From Alteromonadales bacterium alter-6D02 (GTDB lineage Bacteria; Pseudomonadota; Gammaproteobacteria; Enterobacterales; Psychrobiaceae), in NCBI GenBank assembly GCA_002835545.1, contig PIZK01000012.1:180574-244573 (forward strand): DNA of 64,000 nucleotides, in the 5' to 3' direction. The notes under the pieces are model-generated. The model saw nothing but the letters and a program-made list of their open reading frames with translations. It ran no database searches and was not told the origin of the DNA. Every line of letters begins with the position of its first letter. Position 1 is the stretch's first letter. Both the position numbers and the translations under genes were made by a program. Of this stretch, positions 9,593 through 18,966 are shown piece by piece.

Positions 9593-9668
9593 TGGTGCGC
9601 GATACAAGACTTGAACTTGTGACATCTAGCATGTCGAGCTAGCGCTCTACCAACTGAGCTAATCGCGC
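9593..9668 (-). tRNA. tRNA-Val (anticodon GAC)
   Basis: A 76-nt minus-strand cloverleaf with acceptor GCGCGAT/ATCGCGC, D-arm TAGCTCAGTTGGTAGAGCG, anticodon stem CTAGC/GCTAG around loop TCGACAT (GAC, valine), T-arm GTTCAAGTC and encoded CCA. Confidence 0.96.
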
Positions 9669-9690
9669 ATTGAAGTGTTTAAAATATTGT

Positions 9691-9766
9691 TGGTGCGCGA
9701 TACAAGACTTGAACTTGTGACATCTAGCATGTCGAGCTAGCGCTCTACCAACTGAGCTAATCGCGC
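9691..9766 (-). tRNA. tRNA-Val (anticodon GAC)
   Basis: Identical over all 76 nt to the copy 22 nt away on the same strand. On the minus strand this one is transcribed first. Confidence 0.96.
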
Positions 9767-9969
9767 GTCGCATAACAATATTTCGTTAACGCTGGCTATA
9801 GTATATAGCCATGATCTCAGTTGCAAGTGATTTCTATATAATGTTGTGTGACTGGCCATTGATTAACCAATTTGTTGTAATCGCTCCAGTATAAGCCGTC
9901 GAGTTTTATTTTCACTAAGCATGTGTTCTTGTTATGATACTGCGAAATTAACCTGAGGTTAGATATCAA

Positions 9970-10584
9970 ATGTTTACTGGAATTATACAAGCCAAAGTCA
10001 AGATAAAACACATCGTTAAGCAAACTGGTTTATGGCAATTTGCTATGGAGTTTGGCGATGAATTACGTGAGAATCTAAATCATGGTGCAAGTGTCGCTCA
10101 TAATGGTGTGTGTTTAACGGTTGCTAAGCAAGATCAACAAGCAGTCTATTTTGATGTGATGCAAGAAACACTCGCAGTGACAAACCTTGCGGATTGTTGT
10201 GCGGGAGATGTGGTTAATATTGAGCGGGCATTAAAGTTTGGTGATGAGTTGGGTGGCCATGTTTTATCGGGACACGTCCATGCAACGGCCACATTGGTTA
10301 GTCGCGTTGCCAATGAGAGTAACAGTACTTTACGATTTGAATGTGATGCCGGGTGGATGAAATACATATTACCCAAAGGATTTATCTCTATAGATGGAGC
10401 TAGTTTGACCTTGGGGAAGGTGGGAACAAATTGGTTTGAGGTCTATTTAATTCCGGAAACACGAGTATTAACAACTCTAGATGAAAAAGCGGTAGGAAGC
10501 CGCTATAACATCGAAATAGATAGCCAAACACAAGCTATTGTCGATACGGTTGAGCGTGTCTTAGCTGCAAAGAATATCAGTTAG
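9970..10584 (+). CDS. ribC: riboflavin synthase, alpha subunit
   Basis: Dismutation of two 6,7-dimethyl-8-ribityllumazine molecules to riboflavin and a pyrimidinedione. The 204-residue protein has the duplicated lumazine-binding barrel: N-terminal MFTGIIQ, first-barrel HGASVAHNGVCLTV, the second-barrel GGHVLSGHVHATA and FISIDGASLT. Length fits the E. coli RibC type (the same enzyme is called RibE in other species). It is not next to ribD or ribH and I see no FMN riboswitch upstream. The ribosome binding site GAGG lies about 11 nt before the ATG. Confidence 0.95.
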   Translation: MFTGIIQAKVKIKHIVKQTGLWQFAMEFGDELRENLNHGASVAHNGVCLTVAKQDQQAVYFDVMQETLAVTNLADCCAGDVVNIERALKFGDELGGHVLSGHVHATATLVSRVANESNSTLRFECDAGWMKYILPKGFISIDGASLTLGKVGTNWFEVYLIPETRVLTTLDEKAVGSRYNIEIDSQTQAIVDTVERVLAAKNIS

Positions 10585-10585
10585 T

Positions 10586-10789
10586 TCAATAATACTGCTC
10601 ATCGTCAGCATCAACTACGACGGTAAGTTTATCTTTGACTTCGTCTAGGTGCGTCACTAGATGCAGCTCTTGGCAGCAGTTGGTACATTCATCGTAGTAG
10701 TTTTGATCACCATTACTCGCATCTAACTCAATGTGAGTGTGGTGACCACAATGTGGACAAGTGATCGTTTTCGCTTGGATAGAAGTCAT
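10586..10789 (-). CDS. CPXCG-motif cysteine-rich small protein
   Basis: A 67-residue protein with two Cys pairs, CPHCG near the N-terminus and CTNCC in the middle, and an acidic C-terminal tail (DADDEQYY). This matches the small CPXCG-motif family of putative zinc-binding proteins, whose function is unknown. The second of two adjacent ATG codons is preferred because GAGG lies 6 nt upstream of it. It is convergent with the riboflavin synthase gene, the stop codons being about one base apart. Confidence 0.85.
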   Translation of the reverse strand: MTSIQAKTITCPHCGHHTHIELDASNGDQNYYDECTNCCQELHLVTHLDEVKDKLTVVVDADDEQYY

Positions 10790-10806
10790 CATATACCTCT
10801 TTTCTC

Positions 10807-11547
10807 TTATGCACCTCTTGATGCATTATAATGTCGTCCACCATCGACAGTTAATATATGCCCTGTGACATATTTAGCTTCGATAAGGTAGGCGATAGCT
10901 TGTGCTATGTCGTCACTGGCCCCTTTTCTAGCAAGCGGTATATCTGAAACAACTTGATCTATCGCTTGTTGGCTGATCCCAGCATTGGGCCATTCGATCG
11001 CGCCCGGAGCAATGCCATTAACCCTAATGTTGGGTGCTAACTCATTGGCTAAGGAGTAGGTCATCATTTGTAAACCTGCTTTGGCCATACAGTAAGCCGT
11101 GTGTTGTTTTAAGGGCTTTTTAGCGTGAATATCACACATATTGATAATGACACCGTTGTTTTTCGTCAGCAAACCCTGACATGCTTGCGCCAAAAATAAC
11201 GGGGCGCTCATATTTGTTGCTATGAGATCATTATAGTCACTTATTTGTAACTCTGAAATTGGAGTCGGGTAAAAAGACGAAGCATTATTGATAAGAACAT
11301 CTAATCGGCCATAATGATGCTCAACAAAGTCGCTGATTTCATTGAGCGTAGCAAGGTTTGTTAAATCATTGGACATTGATACCGCAGAGTTTGGTCGCAG
11401 TGCATTGAGTTGGCTACACAGATCCTCTGCTTGCTGGTGTGATCGATGATAATGAATAACGACATCATAGCCTATTCCGTGGAGGTGTGTTGCGGTCGAG
11501 GCGCCTAATCGTTTGGCTGCACCTGTAATTAGCGCTACTGGAGTCAT
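10807..11547 (-). CDS. SDR-family pteridine reductase / dihydromonapterin reductase-like
   Basis: A 246-residue short-chain dehydrogenase. It carries the TGxxxRxG form of the cofactor loop (TGAAKRLG, residues 8-15), which marks pteridine reductases of the FolM/PTR1 type. It also has NNASSF after the fourth strand and the catalytic YCMAK (Y-x-x-x-K). The expected product reduces dihydropteridines with NADPH. The ATG at 11547 begins MTPVALITG, the normal N-terminus; a longer frame upstream adds 20 unrelated residues. It lies 17 nt downstream (minus strand) of nothing but the CPXCG gene, so the two may be co-transcribed. The exact substrate (monapterin or folate) is an inference. Confidence 0.8.
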   Translation of the reverse strand: MTPVALITGAAKRLGASTATHLHGIGYDVVIHYHRSHQQAEDLCSQLNALRPNSAVSMSNDLTNLATLNEISDFVEHHYGRLDVLINNASSFYPTPISELQISDYNDLIATNMSAPLFLAQACQGLLTKNNGVIINMCDIHAKKPLKQHTAYCMAKAGLQMMTYSLANELAPNIRVNGIAPGAIEWPNAGISQQAIDQVVSDIPLARKGASDDIAQAIAYLIEAKYVTGHILTVDGGRHYNASRGA

Positions 11548-11656
11548 GATAATTTTTCTCGTTAGAACAATGGACTTATTGTAATCTGGAGTTATCAGGA
11601 ATTCCAATGTTCGATTTAGCTTTTAACTGACCGAACATTAGTACTCATTGGTTAGG

Positions 11657-12877
11657 TTAGCGATTAAATGGGTTATCAATAGAATGTGCTGGCTCAGTGA
11701 ACCAAACTGGTCCTTGTTCGGTCATGTAGAAGTGATCTTCAAGACGAACACCGAATTCGCCATAGATGCAGATCATCGGCTCATTTGAGAAACACATACC
11801 CGGCTGTAATAAAGTAGTATCGCCTTTAACCAGATAAGGCCATTCATGAATATCTAAACCAATTCCGTGCCCAGTGCGGTGCGGTAGCCCTGGGACTTGG
11901 TAATCTGGACCATACCCTTGTGCCGATAGGTAAGACCGCGCTGCACCATCAACATCTTCACAACGTTGGCCTATTTGTGCAGCATTAAAAGCAGCAAGTT
12001 GTGCTTTTTTCTCGTGTTCCCACACTTGTCGTTGCCTATCGGTAGCCTGTCCATAAACGTAAGTGCGAGTAATATCAGATTGATAGCCATGGAGCAGACA
12101 ACCTGTATCAATAAGGACCATATCATTTTCTTGCAATGTCTGGGCTTCTTTAACGCCATGTGGGTAAGCGGTGGCTTCCCCAAATAACACAATGCAAAAC
12201 GTTGAACCATTGCTGCCAACTTTCTGATGGGCAATATTAATGAACTCTTTAACTTCAGTGGTGGTTATCCCAGGTTTTAAAATAGACGCTGCTGCTTGAT
12301 GAACAGCCATGGTCATCATTTTGGCTCGTTGCATCAGAGCGATTTCTTGGTTTGATTTAGCCATGCGGCACTGAGCAGTGATCGGTTTACTAGAACTTAG
12401 AGTTATTTTTATGTCCTGTGCTGTGGCTTCATTTAATAGGCCATCAACAATAAAAAATGAGGTTGCTTCATCAATCACCACCTTTCCCTGTGTAATATTT
12501 TGATGTTTCAATGTATTTACAAATAATTGATATGGAGACTCATGTTCATGCCATGTTGTAACAGGTGCTTTGACCTGCATAAAATCAGTTAGGCTGCTCT
12601 CTTCAAACCACGGGGCTATGTATGTTAATTGACCTGTTTTAGTGAGAATCGCACCGACCATTCGCTCAGAGGCATACCAATGAGTCCCCGTAAAATAACT
12701 GAGATTGGTTCCTGCATTTAAATAAAGGGCCTCTACATCGAGTTGCTTCATCAAGTCTACGGCGCGACTTACTCGCTGTTGATACTCTTGTAGTGTGATT
12801 GGAGATATCCCGCTGGTCATATCAGAGAGTTTTGAAAGTGCTTGTTGTGGTGTAGAACCACCGATTCCTAAAGCCAT
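11657..12877 (-). CDS. M24-family Xaa-Pro peptidase
   Basis: A 406-residue pita-bread-fold metallopeptidase. The N-terminal creatinase-like domain runs to about residue 165. The catalytic domain has the metal ligands in order: LIDTG and SDITRTY (two Asp), HRTGHGIG (His), SNEPM (Glu) and VRLEDH (Glu). These are the five ligands of the dinuclear site of prolidases and aminopeptidase P. The ATG at 12877 is preceded by AGGA at 6 nt and is preferred over an ATG 39 nt upstream. No signal peptide is seen, so it should be cytoplasmic. Whether it cleaves dipeptides or longer peptides cannot be decided from sequence. Confidence 0.88.
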   Translation of the reverse strand: MALGIGGSTPQQALSKLSDMTSGISPITLQEYQQRVSRAVDLMKQLDVEALYLNAGTNLSYFTGTHWYASERMVGAILTKTGQLTYIAPWFEESSLTDFMQVKAPVTTWHEHESPYQLFVNTLKHQNITQGKVVIDEATSFFIVDGLLNEATAQDIKITLSSSKPITAQCRMAKSNQEIALMQRAKMMTMAVHQAAASILKPGITTTEVKEFINIAHQKVGSNGSTFCIVLFGEATAYPHGVKEAQTLQENDMVLIDTGCLLHGYQSDITRTYVYGQATDRQRQVWEHEKKAQLAAFNAAQIGQRCEDVDGAARSYLSAQGYGPDYQVPGLPHRTGHGIGLDIHEWPYLVKGDTTLLQPGMCFSNEPMICIYGEFGVRLEDHFYMTEQGPVWFTEPAHSIDNPFNR

Positions 12878-13103
12878 GATGAATCCTGGAAAGTTATTTT
12901 TATATATTGTATGCAATTATTTTGTGTGCAGATAGTGCTTTTCTAAAAAAATAGTAAATACTGCAACTAGTGATTTTCTAAAATATTGATAATAAATAGC
13001 TTTTGTACAAACTCGGTAGCTATTGTCTGACTCTGATACACTTAATTAAGGTACTGCTATTAGTAAATAACAGATTCTGTGTGATCCGTCATAGGGGATA
13101 GGC

Positions 13104-13406
13104 ATGAGGCAGACGTTGTTTTTAACGGTAATGATTATTGTGGCGTTAGCTGTTCTGTCAGGCTGCAAGAGTGCATTTTACCGTGCTGAGGCTAAAGAAC
13201 AACCGCCAAATCAAGTTCTTAACACACCAAAGCACAAACAAAAAACATGTCAACTCTCACCGCCAGTGGCTGACCCAGAAAAGATACGATTAATGCTTGT
13301 TAAGGCCGGACAAATCGATAAGTCATGGTCTCTAGAGCGGCAGAAAAAAGCAGTGGCAGCCTTTATTAAAAATAAACAGCAAGGGGCTAAGCCAAAATGC
13401 CGCTGA
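13104..13406 (+). CDS. Small lipoprotein, companion of the M6 metalloprotease
   Basis: A 100-residue predicted lipoprotein with lipobox LSGC at residues 18-21. Its only other cysteines are C49 and C99. Residues 61-93 (pattern I-x3-L-x-K-x-GQ ... KKAVAAFIKNKQQ) resemble residues 44-79 of the protease encoded directly downstream. The stop codon overlaps the protease start by 10 nt, which suggests translational coupling. I do not recognise a named family. The shared motif suggests a duplicated propeptide or substrate-binding segment that may hold or regulate the protease at the membrane; this is inference. Confidence 0.75.
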   Translation: MRQTLFLTVMIIVALAVLSGCKSAFYRAEAKEQPPNQVLNTPKHKQKTCQLSPPVADPEKIRLMLVKAGQIDKSWSLERQKKAVAAFIKNKQQGAKPKCR

Positions 13407-16387
13407 AAAGAGCATGCTTTTTAGCCCTATGCGTTCTCTTGTCCAGTGTGACGGGTACTTCGGCAATGACTGCGCCAAAATCAACACCGATTTTGTTCGA
13501 TGATGCGGTGGTTAATCATCAACAGATCGCTTATTGGCTTAAAAAACGAGGTCAGCTTGCTAATAATGCGAGTGATTTAACGCAAGCATCAGCCGTTGAA
13601 GCTTATATCCAATCCTATAAAAGTAAGCAACAACAAGTACGACAAGTCAATGATTTTTATGGCAAATCGCACTATAAAGCGCCTTTAAAAAGTGCCAAAC
13701 AAAAGTCGAGTAAGGCTGAAAAAGAAACCACGGTTAAAGCGTTAACCTTATTGATTGATTTCCCTGATTTGCCTCATGACAATAACCGACTCTCCAGTAC
13801 AGACACACCGCTTTATTATGACGATTATTCCATTGCTCATTACCGAACAATGTTATTTGATAAAGATGGATATAAAGGCCCAAACAATCAAAGATTACAG
13901 ACTGTTTATCAATACTATTATCAAGAGTCGGGTGGAAGCTTTCACTTCACGGGAGATGTGTTTGGTTGGTTTACCGCTGAACATAATGCTGCACACTATG
14001 GGGGTAATGACGATGATGACAATGACGTAAATGCTGAAGACCTCATTATAGAAGCAGTCGCAGCTGTTGTAGCCTCAGGGGTTGATTTATCGCCGTATGA
14101 TCGAAACGATCCAAATGATCGAGACAGCGATGGAATTTTAAATGAGCCCGATGGTATTGTTGATCACTTGATTGTATTTCACTCGAGTATCGGTGAAGAA
14201 GCTGGTGGCGGTGTCTTAGCGACAGACGCGATTTGGGCGCACCGTACGAGTATCGGTAACTCTCCTGTAATTATTCCAGGCAGTGGCGGGATGAAGGCAC
14301 ACTTTTATACTATTCAACCGATAGACTCTGGTATTGGCATCATTGCTCATGAATTTGGGCATGATCTCGGTCTTGATGATGAATATGATACCGCATCCTT
14401 TGAACCTGGCTCGCCTGTAGGTTATTGGTCGTTAATGGCCTCAGGGAGTTGGCTAGGGAAGATTAGTGGCACTGAACCGTCAACGCTGAGCCCACTGGCT
14501 CGTGAGCATTTACAACAAACCTTTGGTGGTAAGTGGTTAAATCAACGAGTCATAAATAGTGCTGATTTATTAGATCAAAGCCAAGAATTGACCTTAGTTG
14601 AAGCAGTCAATCATAACACGGGTATTAACCAAATTAAGGTGGAGCTTCCAACAGAGAGTAAGCAATTTAAGCAACCGTTCTCAGGGGACAAGCTTTTTTA
14701 TTCTGGTCAGGCAGAGAATACGACAGCATCATTCGATTTTTCGGTCACATTACCGTCCACCGGAAATGCAATGTTGAGCATGCAAGCGCAGTGGGATATC
14801 GAAAAAGATTATGATTATGCTCAGATCCATGTCAATGGAACTGCGTTATCGAACGCGCAAACAGTAAATACCGTAAATCCAACGATCTCACATACCAAGA
14901 TACAACACTATTTAACGGGCCAAACACCACTAAACCAATGGCAACACTTAGTGTTTGATTTAGCCGACTATGCTGGTCAAACCGTTACTATTTCGGTGAG
15001 CTATGTAACAGATACCTATATTACTCCATTTGGTTTAGTGATAGACGATATAAAAGTGACCCATGGTAGTGACATTTTGTTTAGTGACGATGCAGAATCG
15101 ACGCCGCTTGTCGCTTTATCGGGCTTTGAACAAATAGGCACTATCATCGAACAAGAGCCAAGTTATTATTACTTGCAGTTACGAAGTCACAATGGTGCTG
15201 ATAGTGGTTTACCCAGTAAAAACTATGAGCCAGGACTGCTAGTGTGGTATCGCAATGACGATGTCAAAGATAACAATGTTTCTGAGCACCCCGGTAGTGG
15301 ATTTATCTCAGTGGTTGATGCAGACCAAATGATTATCGGCAATGAGAGTACGGCTGTACAAATTCGCGATGCTGCGCTGAGTTTGTTTGCTCAAAAGGCG
15401 TCAGGTTCAGATAACTCGTTAACTGCGATTTCAAGCTTTAGTGATAGTAATGATTACAGCTCACCACAGCAAAAAGAATCTGGCGTGATACTCCCCCTAT
15501 GGGGGATATCACTTGCGATAACTCACCAAGAAACAGATAGTAGCCTAACAAGTTTTACATTGAGTCGTGAAAAAATCGATTTTACCAGTGCGTTTAATGC
15601 AAGCCGTAATGGACTGAATGTCACCTTTATTGGGCAAGTTGTATCAAGTTACCCAGTGACCAGCTACTCATGGCATTTTGGTGATGGCAATACCTCAACA
15701 TTGGTTGTACCAACGCATACGTACCAACAAACAGGGCAATATAATGTCAGGTTAGATGTCATTAACTCAGCAGGTGAAACAGCAAGCGTGACCAAGAAAA
15801 TTGTTGTGGCTCAAGCATTAGAACTGACCGCTTCGATGTCACAAAACTTACTTGATGTTAGGTTTGAAGCTGTTGTGACTGGCGGCGTGGCGCCATACCA
15901 ATATCAATGGGATTTTGGCGATAATAGCGCACTTATTACCGACGACTCCCCAAGCTACAGCTATTCGAATTCGGGGGTTTACGATGTTGTCGTCATGGTT
16001 ACCGATGCTGTGGGGCAAGTACAAACAGCAACATTACGTGCTGATGTAGATGCTGGGTTAGCGGTGAATTTTAGTTCGGTCAAACAAGGGTTAACTGTGG
16101 ATTTCACTGCTGATATTAGCGCTGGGTTAGCGCCACTGATGATAGAGTGGCGCTTTGGCGATGGACAAACAAGTCGCTCGGAAAACCCAAGCCATACGTT
16201 TGCCACTGCTGGAACCTACAAGGTTGCGTTAGCGGTGTCCGATCAATCTGGGCAAACGGTGACTCGCACCAAAGACATCATCGTTAGCCAAGCTGTCGCT
16301 GAGAAAAAGTCTGGTGGCTTTGCATGGAGTCTATTTATCTTAGCGATGGCTGCATTTTATTGGCGTAAACATCGTCAGTTCGATTAA
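13397..16387 (+). CDS. Secreted M6-type metalloprotease with PKD repeats and GlyGly-CTERM tail
   Basis: A 996-residue exported zinc protease of the immune-inhibitor-A-like M6 family. A signal peptide covers residues 1-23 and a propeptide-like region about 30-110. The zinc site is HEFGHDLGLDDEYD starting at H318, with a Met-turn-like SLMASGSW around M347. A central beta-rich domain binds no obvious ligand. Three PKD domains follow, centred on the W-x-FGD motifs at W759, W838 and W918. The C-terminus has GG at 973-974, a hydrophobic segment and a basic end (RKHRQ), as in GlyGly-CTERM proteins processed by rhombosortase and delivered by type II secretion. It is translationally coupled to the small lipoprotein upstream. 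It probably degrades proteins outside the cell. Confidence 0.88.
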   Translation: MPLKRACFLALCVLLSSVTGTSAMTAPKSTPILFDDAVVNHQQIAYWLKKRGQLANNASDLTQASAVEAYIQSYKSKQQQVRQVNDFYGKSHYKAPLKSAKQKSSKAEKETTVKALTLLIDFPDLPHDNNRLSSTDTPLYYDDYSIAHYRTMLFDKDGYKGPNNQRLQTVYQYYYQESGGSFHFTGDVFGWFTAEHNAAHYGGNDDDDNDVNAEDLIIEAVAAVVASGVDLSPYDRNDPNDRDSDGILNEPDGIVDHLIVFHSSIGEEAGGGVLATDAIWAHRTSIGNSPVIIPGSGGMKAHFYTIQPIDSGIGIIAHEFGHDLGLDDEYDTASFEPGSPVGYWSLMASGSWLGKISGTEPSTLSPLAREHLQQTFGGKWLNQRVINSADLLDQSQELTLVEAVNHNTGINQIKVELPTESKQFKQPFSGDKLFYSGQAENTTASFDFSVTLPSTGNAMLSMQAQWDIEKDYDYAQIHVNGTALSNAQTVNTVNPTISHTKIQHYLTGQTPLNQWQHLVFDLADYAGQTVTISVSYVTDTYITPFGLVIDDIKVTHGSDILFSDDAESTPLVALSGFEQIGTIIEQEPSYYYLQLRSHNGADSGLPSKNYEPGLLVWYRNDDVKDNNVSEHPGSGFISVVDADQMIIGNESTAVQIRDAALSLFAQKASGSDNSLTAISSFSDSNDYSSPQQKESGVILPLWGISLAITHQETDSSLTSFTLSREKIDFTSAFNASRNGLNVTFIGQVVSSYPVTSYSWHFGDGNTSTLVVPTHTYQQTGQYNVRLDVINSAGETASVTKKIVVAQALELTASMSQNLLDVRFEAVVTGGVAPYQYQWDFGDNSALITDDSPSYSYSNSGVYDVVVMVTDAVGQVQTATLRADVDAGLAVNFSSVKQGLTVDFTADISAGLAPLMIEWRFGDGQTSRSENPSHTFATAGTYKVALAVSDQSGQTVTRTKDIIVSQAVAEKKSGGFAWSLFILAMAAFYWRKHRQFD

Positions 16388-16482
16388 TCTGTCATTGGCA
16401 TTGGGATATTCTCTAGCAAGGTGCCTCTAAAAGCTGTTAGAATCAGAGGCATATTGTTAGAACAACCAAAAGAGAAGACAAA

Positions 16483-17202
16483 ATGGGTCGTAGTTTTGAA
16501 AACCGTAAAGCGTCGATGGCAAAAACTCAAGGTGCTAAGGTACGAGTTTATTCACGTTATGGTAAAGAGATTTATGTAAGTGCTAAAAATGGCGGTGCAG
16601 ATCCTGATACAAATATCACGTTACGTCGTTTGATCGAAAAAGCGAAAAAAGATCAAGTGCCTACTCATGTTATCGATCGTGCAATTGAAAAGGCGAGTGG
16701 TGCGGGTGGTGAAAACTACGAAAATGCACGTTATGAAGGTTTTGGCCCTGGTGGCTGTATGGTGATTGTCGATTGTTTAACTGATAACAATAAACGTACC
16801 TACACTGAAGTGCGTAACTGTTTTGTTAAAACAAACTCAAAGATTGGTAGCACTGGCACTGTTGGTCATATGTTCGATCATCTTGCAATCTTACGTTACG
16901 CTGGCGAAGATGAAGATGCTGCTTATGAAGCTTTACTAGAAGCTGATGTTGATGTCACTGATATCGAATGTGAAGATGGAAAAATTACCGTATTTGCACC
17001 GCACACTGAGTTTTTCAAAGCGAAAAATGCACTGTTAGCAATAAACAGTGAATTAGAGTTTGAAGTAGAGGAAATTACCTTTGTTGCTCAAACTGAAACA
17101 GAAGTAACTGGTGAGGACGTGGCTACTTTTGAAAAGTTCACTGCCATGTTAGACGATTGTGATGATGTTCAATCAGTTTATCATAACGCAATAATTGCTT
17201 AG
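16483..17202 (+). CDS. YebC/PmpR-family protein (YeeN-like)
   Basis: A 239-residue YebC/TACO1-family protein. Family marks are [29 protein letters not shown] and VYHNAI at the C-terminus. Members were first called transcriptional regulators, and more recent work links them to relief of ribosome stalling, so the older name may mislead. The N-terminus [19 protein letters not shown] departs from canonical YebC (MAGHSKWANI...) and is closer to the E. coli paralogue YeeN. The ruvC-linked canonical copy is therefore probably elsewhere. It is monocistronic with a terminator after it. Confidence 0.88.
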   Translation: MGRSFENRKASMAKTQGAKVRVYSRYGKEIYVSAKNGGADPDTNITLRRLIEKAKKDQVPTHVIDRAIEKASGAGGENYENARYEGFGPGGCMVIVDCLTDNNKRTYTEVRNCFVKTNSKIGSTGTVGHMFDHLAILRYAGEDEDAAYEALLEADVDVTDIECEDGKITVFAPHTEFFKAKNALLAINSELEFEVEEITFVAQTETEVTGEDVATFEKFTAMLDDCDDVQSVYHNAIIA

Positions 17203-17221
17203 CAGGATTGTTTATATCAAT

Positions 17222-17251
17222 AAAAAAAGGTCGATTCAATCGACCTTTTTT
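17222..17251. terminator. Bidirectional Rho-independent terminator
   Basis: Stem of A-run plus GGTCGAT pairing with ATCGACC plus T-run around a short TCA loop. It lies between convergent genes (the YebC-family gene and the HI1450-type gene) and has U-tracts in both directions. Confidence 0.93.
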
Positions 17252-17271
17252 GTATCAAAAGCTTAACCTGA

Positions 17272-17601
17272 TTAACGCTTCCATTTAATATGAAAAAATT
17301 CGTTGGCAGTTTTCTGATCTGCTTTTAGTAAGACACGTGCGTAAACATCGTCAAACTCATCTTCTTCAATTAACCCAATACGTACTTCAACATAATCAGT
17401 GTCAAGTTGATCTTGCGTTAACTCAGCAACTTCTTGCCAATCATTAAACGCGCTCATTAACTCAACGCCACCTTGGGTTTGACATTGTTCTATGTAATAC
17501 ATCAAATCAGGTTGATCAAGGTGTTCAACCGCATGCTCTTCAAATAAGTCTAAGGCGAAATCGATCAATTGATCGCTGTTGATTGCGTCTGAATTAGCCA
17601 T
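17272..17601 (-). CDS. HI1450/YciU-family dsDNA-mimic protein
   Basis: A 109-residue strongly acidic protein (many D and E; IEEDEFDDVYARVLL near residues 75-90) of the DUF440 family. The H. influenzae member HI1450 has a surface that imitates double-stranded DNA and binds the HU protein. The C-terminal FFHIKWKR is typical of the family. The ATG is preceded by AAGGAG within about 10 nt (minus strand). It stands alone and convergent with the YebC-family gene. Confidence 0.88.
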   Translation of the reverse strand: MANSDAINSDQLIDFALDLFEEHAVEHLDQPDLMYYIEQCQTQGGVELMSAFNDWQEVAELTQDQLDTDYVEVRIGLIEEDEFDDVYARVLLKADQKTANEFFHIKWKR

Positions 17602-17851
17602 AAAAAGGCTCCTTGGTGTAAGGCAAAAATAATCGGTTTTTTAGTGAGGCTGTAGCCTAACTATGCTTACCGTTGTATTGCAGCATGATAAACCAATTAT
17701 GATAAATAATCTGAATAAATTGCCTTTGTTTGATTAGTTTGGACAAATAATGGCTTAAATGCGGGGATTGCTGTCAGTATGCTTTACATAAGTGCTTGCC
17801 ACCACTAAAATTGAGCACAATATAATAAGTGACTTAGTAAGTGAGTATGCA

Positions 17852-18883
17852 ATGACAACATTAACCATCACCCGTCCAGACGATTGGCATCTACATTTAA
17901 GAGATGGAGCGGCACTAGTAAACACTGTTGCTGATAGTGCTCGTTATATGGGGCGCGCGATTATTATGCCTAATTTGGTACCGCCAGTGGTTGATACGCA
18001 GGGCGCATTGGCTTACCGTGAACGTATTCTTGAAAATATCCCTACGGAATCAAACTTCTCACCGCTAATGGTTATTTACTTAACCGATAATACGGATAAA
18101 GAAGAAATGATTAAGGCGTACAATACTGGGCATATTTATGCGGCTAAATTGTACCCAGCAGGCGCAACAACAAACTCGGACTCTGGTGTAACAGATGTGA
18201 AAAATGTCTACCCAGTATTAGAAGCAATGAGCGAAATGGGTATGCCATTATTAGTTCATGGTGAAGTGACTGCCGATGAAATTGATATTTTTGACCGAGA
18301 AGAAGTTTTTATTGAGCAAGTGCTTAAACAAGTTGTGGCAGATTTTCCAAAACTTAAAATAGTTATGGAACATATCACGACCAAACAAGCTGTTGAATTT
18401 GTTTCACAGGCACCTGCAAATGTTGCTGCAACTATTACTGCACACCACTTAATGTATAACCGCAACCATATGCTAGTGGGTGGGATTAAGCCACACTTCT
18501 ACTGTCTACCAATTTTAAAACGTAATATCCACCAGCAAGCACTGATTGAAGCTGCAACCAGCGGTAGCAATAAGTTTTTCTTAGGGACAGATTCGGCACC
18601 GCATACAAAAGATAAGAAAGAGGCAGCCTGTGGTTGTGCTGGTTCTTATACTTCATTTGCGGCAGTGGAGTTGTATGCTGAAGTCTTTGAGCAAGAAAAT
18701 GCGTTAGATAAACTAGAAGGCTTTGCTTCTTTAAATGGCCCAGACTTTTATGGTCTGCCACGCAATACAGATACAATAACGCTTACGAAAGAGACTTGGG
18801 GTGTACCAGCGACCTTGCCGTTAGGTGATAGTCATCTAGTACCAATTAAGGCAGGTGAAGAAGTTAGCTGGAAAGTCATCTAG
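17852..18883 (+). CDS. pyrC: dihydroorotase
   Basis: Third step of pyrimidine synthesis, cyclising carbamoyl-aspartate to dihydroorotate. The 343-residue protein matches E. coli PyrC (348 residues) along its length. Zinc ligands are visible: HLHLRDG at the N-terminus, the carboxylated lysine in [24 protein letters not shown] and [14 protein letters not shown]. The ATG at 17852 gives the standard N-terminus [15 protein letters not shown]; an upstream in-frame extension of 20 residues is not conserved. It is monocistronic with its own terminator. Confidence 0.96.
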   Translation: MTTLTITRPDDWHLHLRDGAALVNTVADSARYMGRAIIMPNLVPPVVDTQGALAYRERILENIPTESNFSPLMVIYLTDNTDKEEMIKAYNTGHIYAAKLYPAGATTNSDSGVTDVKNVYPVLEAMSEMGMPLLVHGEVTADEIDIFDREEVFIEQVLKQVVADFPKLKIVMEHITTKQAVEFVSQAPANVAATITAHHLMYNRNHMLVGGIKPHFYCLPILKRNIHQQALIEAATSGSNKFFLGTDSAPHTKDKKEAACGCAGSYTSFAAVELYAEVFEQENALDKLEGFASLNGPDFYGLPRNTDTITLTKETWGVPATLPLGDSHLVPIKAGEEVSWKVI

Positions 18884-18905
18884 TTAACGTTTTGTCCTTG
18901 TAATA

Positions 18906-18940
18906 AAAGCCCCGTTATCACAGAGTGATAACGGGGCTTT
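18906..18940. terminator. Rho-independent terminator after pyrC
   Basis: Perfect 16-bp stem AAAGCCCCGTTATCAC / GTGATAACGGGGCTTT with an AGA loop. It sits between the convergent pyrC and DUF945 genes and can serve both. Confidence 0.93.
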
Positions 18941-18966
18941 ATATTGTCATTTATCGATAAAAATGA

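Noticed and set aside
9767-9969. FMN riboswitch upstream of riboflavin synthase
   Set aside because: The conserved RFN segments are absent and the gap before the start is only about 200 nt of AT-rich sequence.
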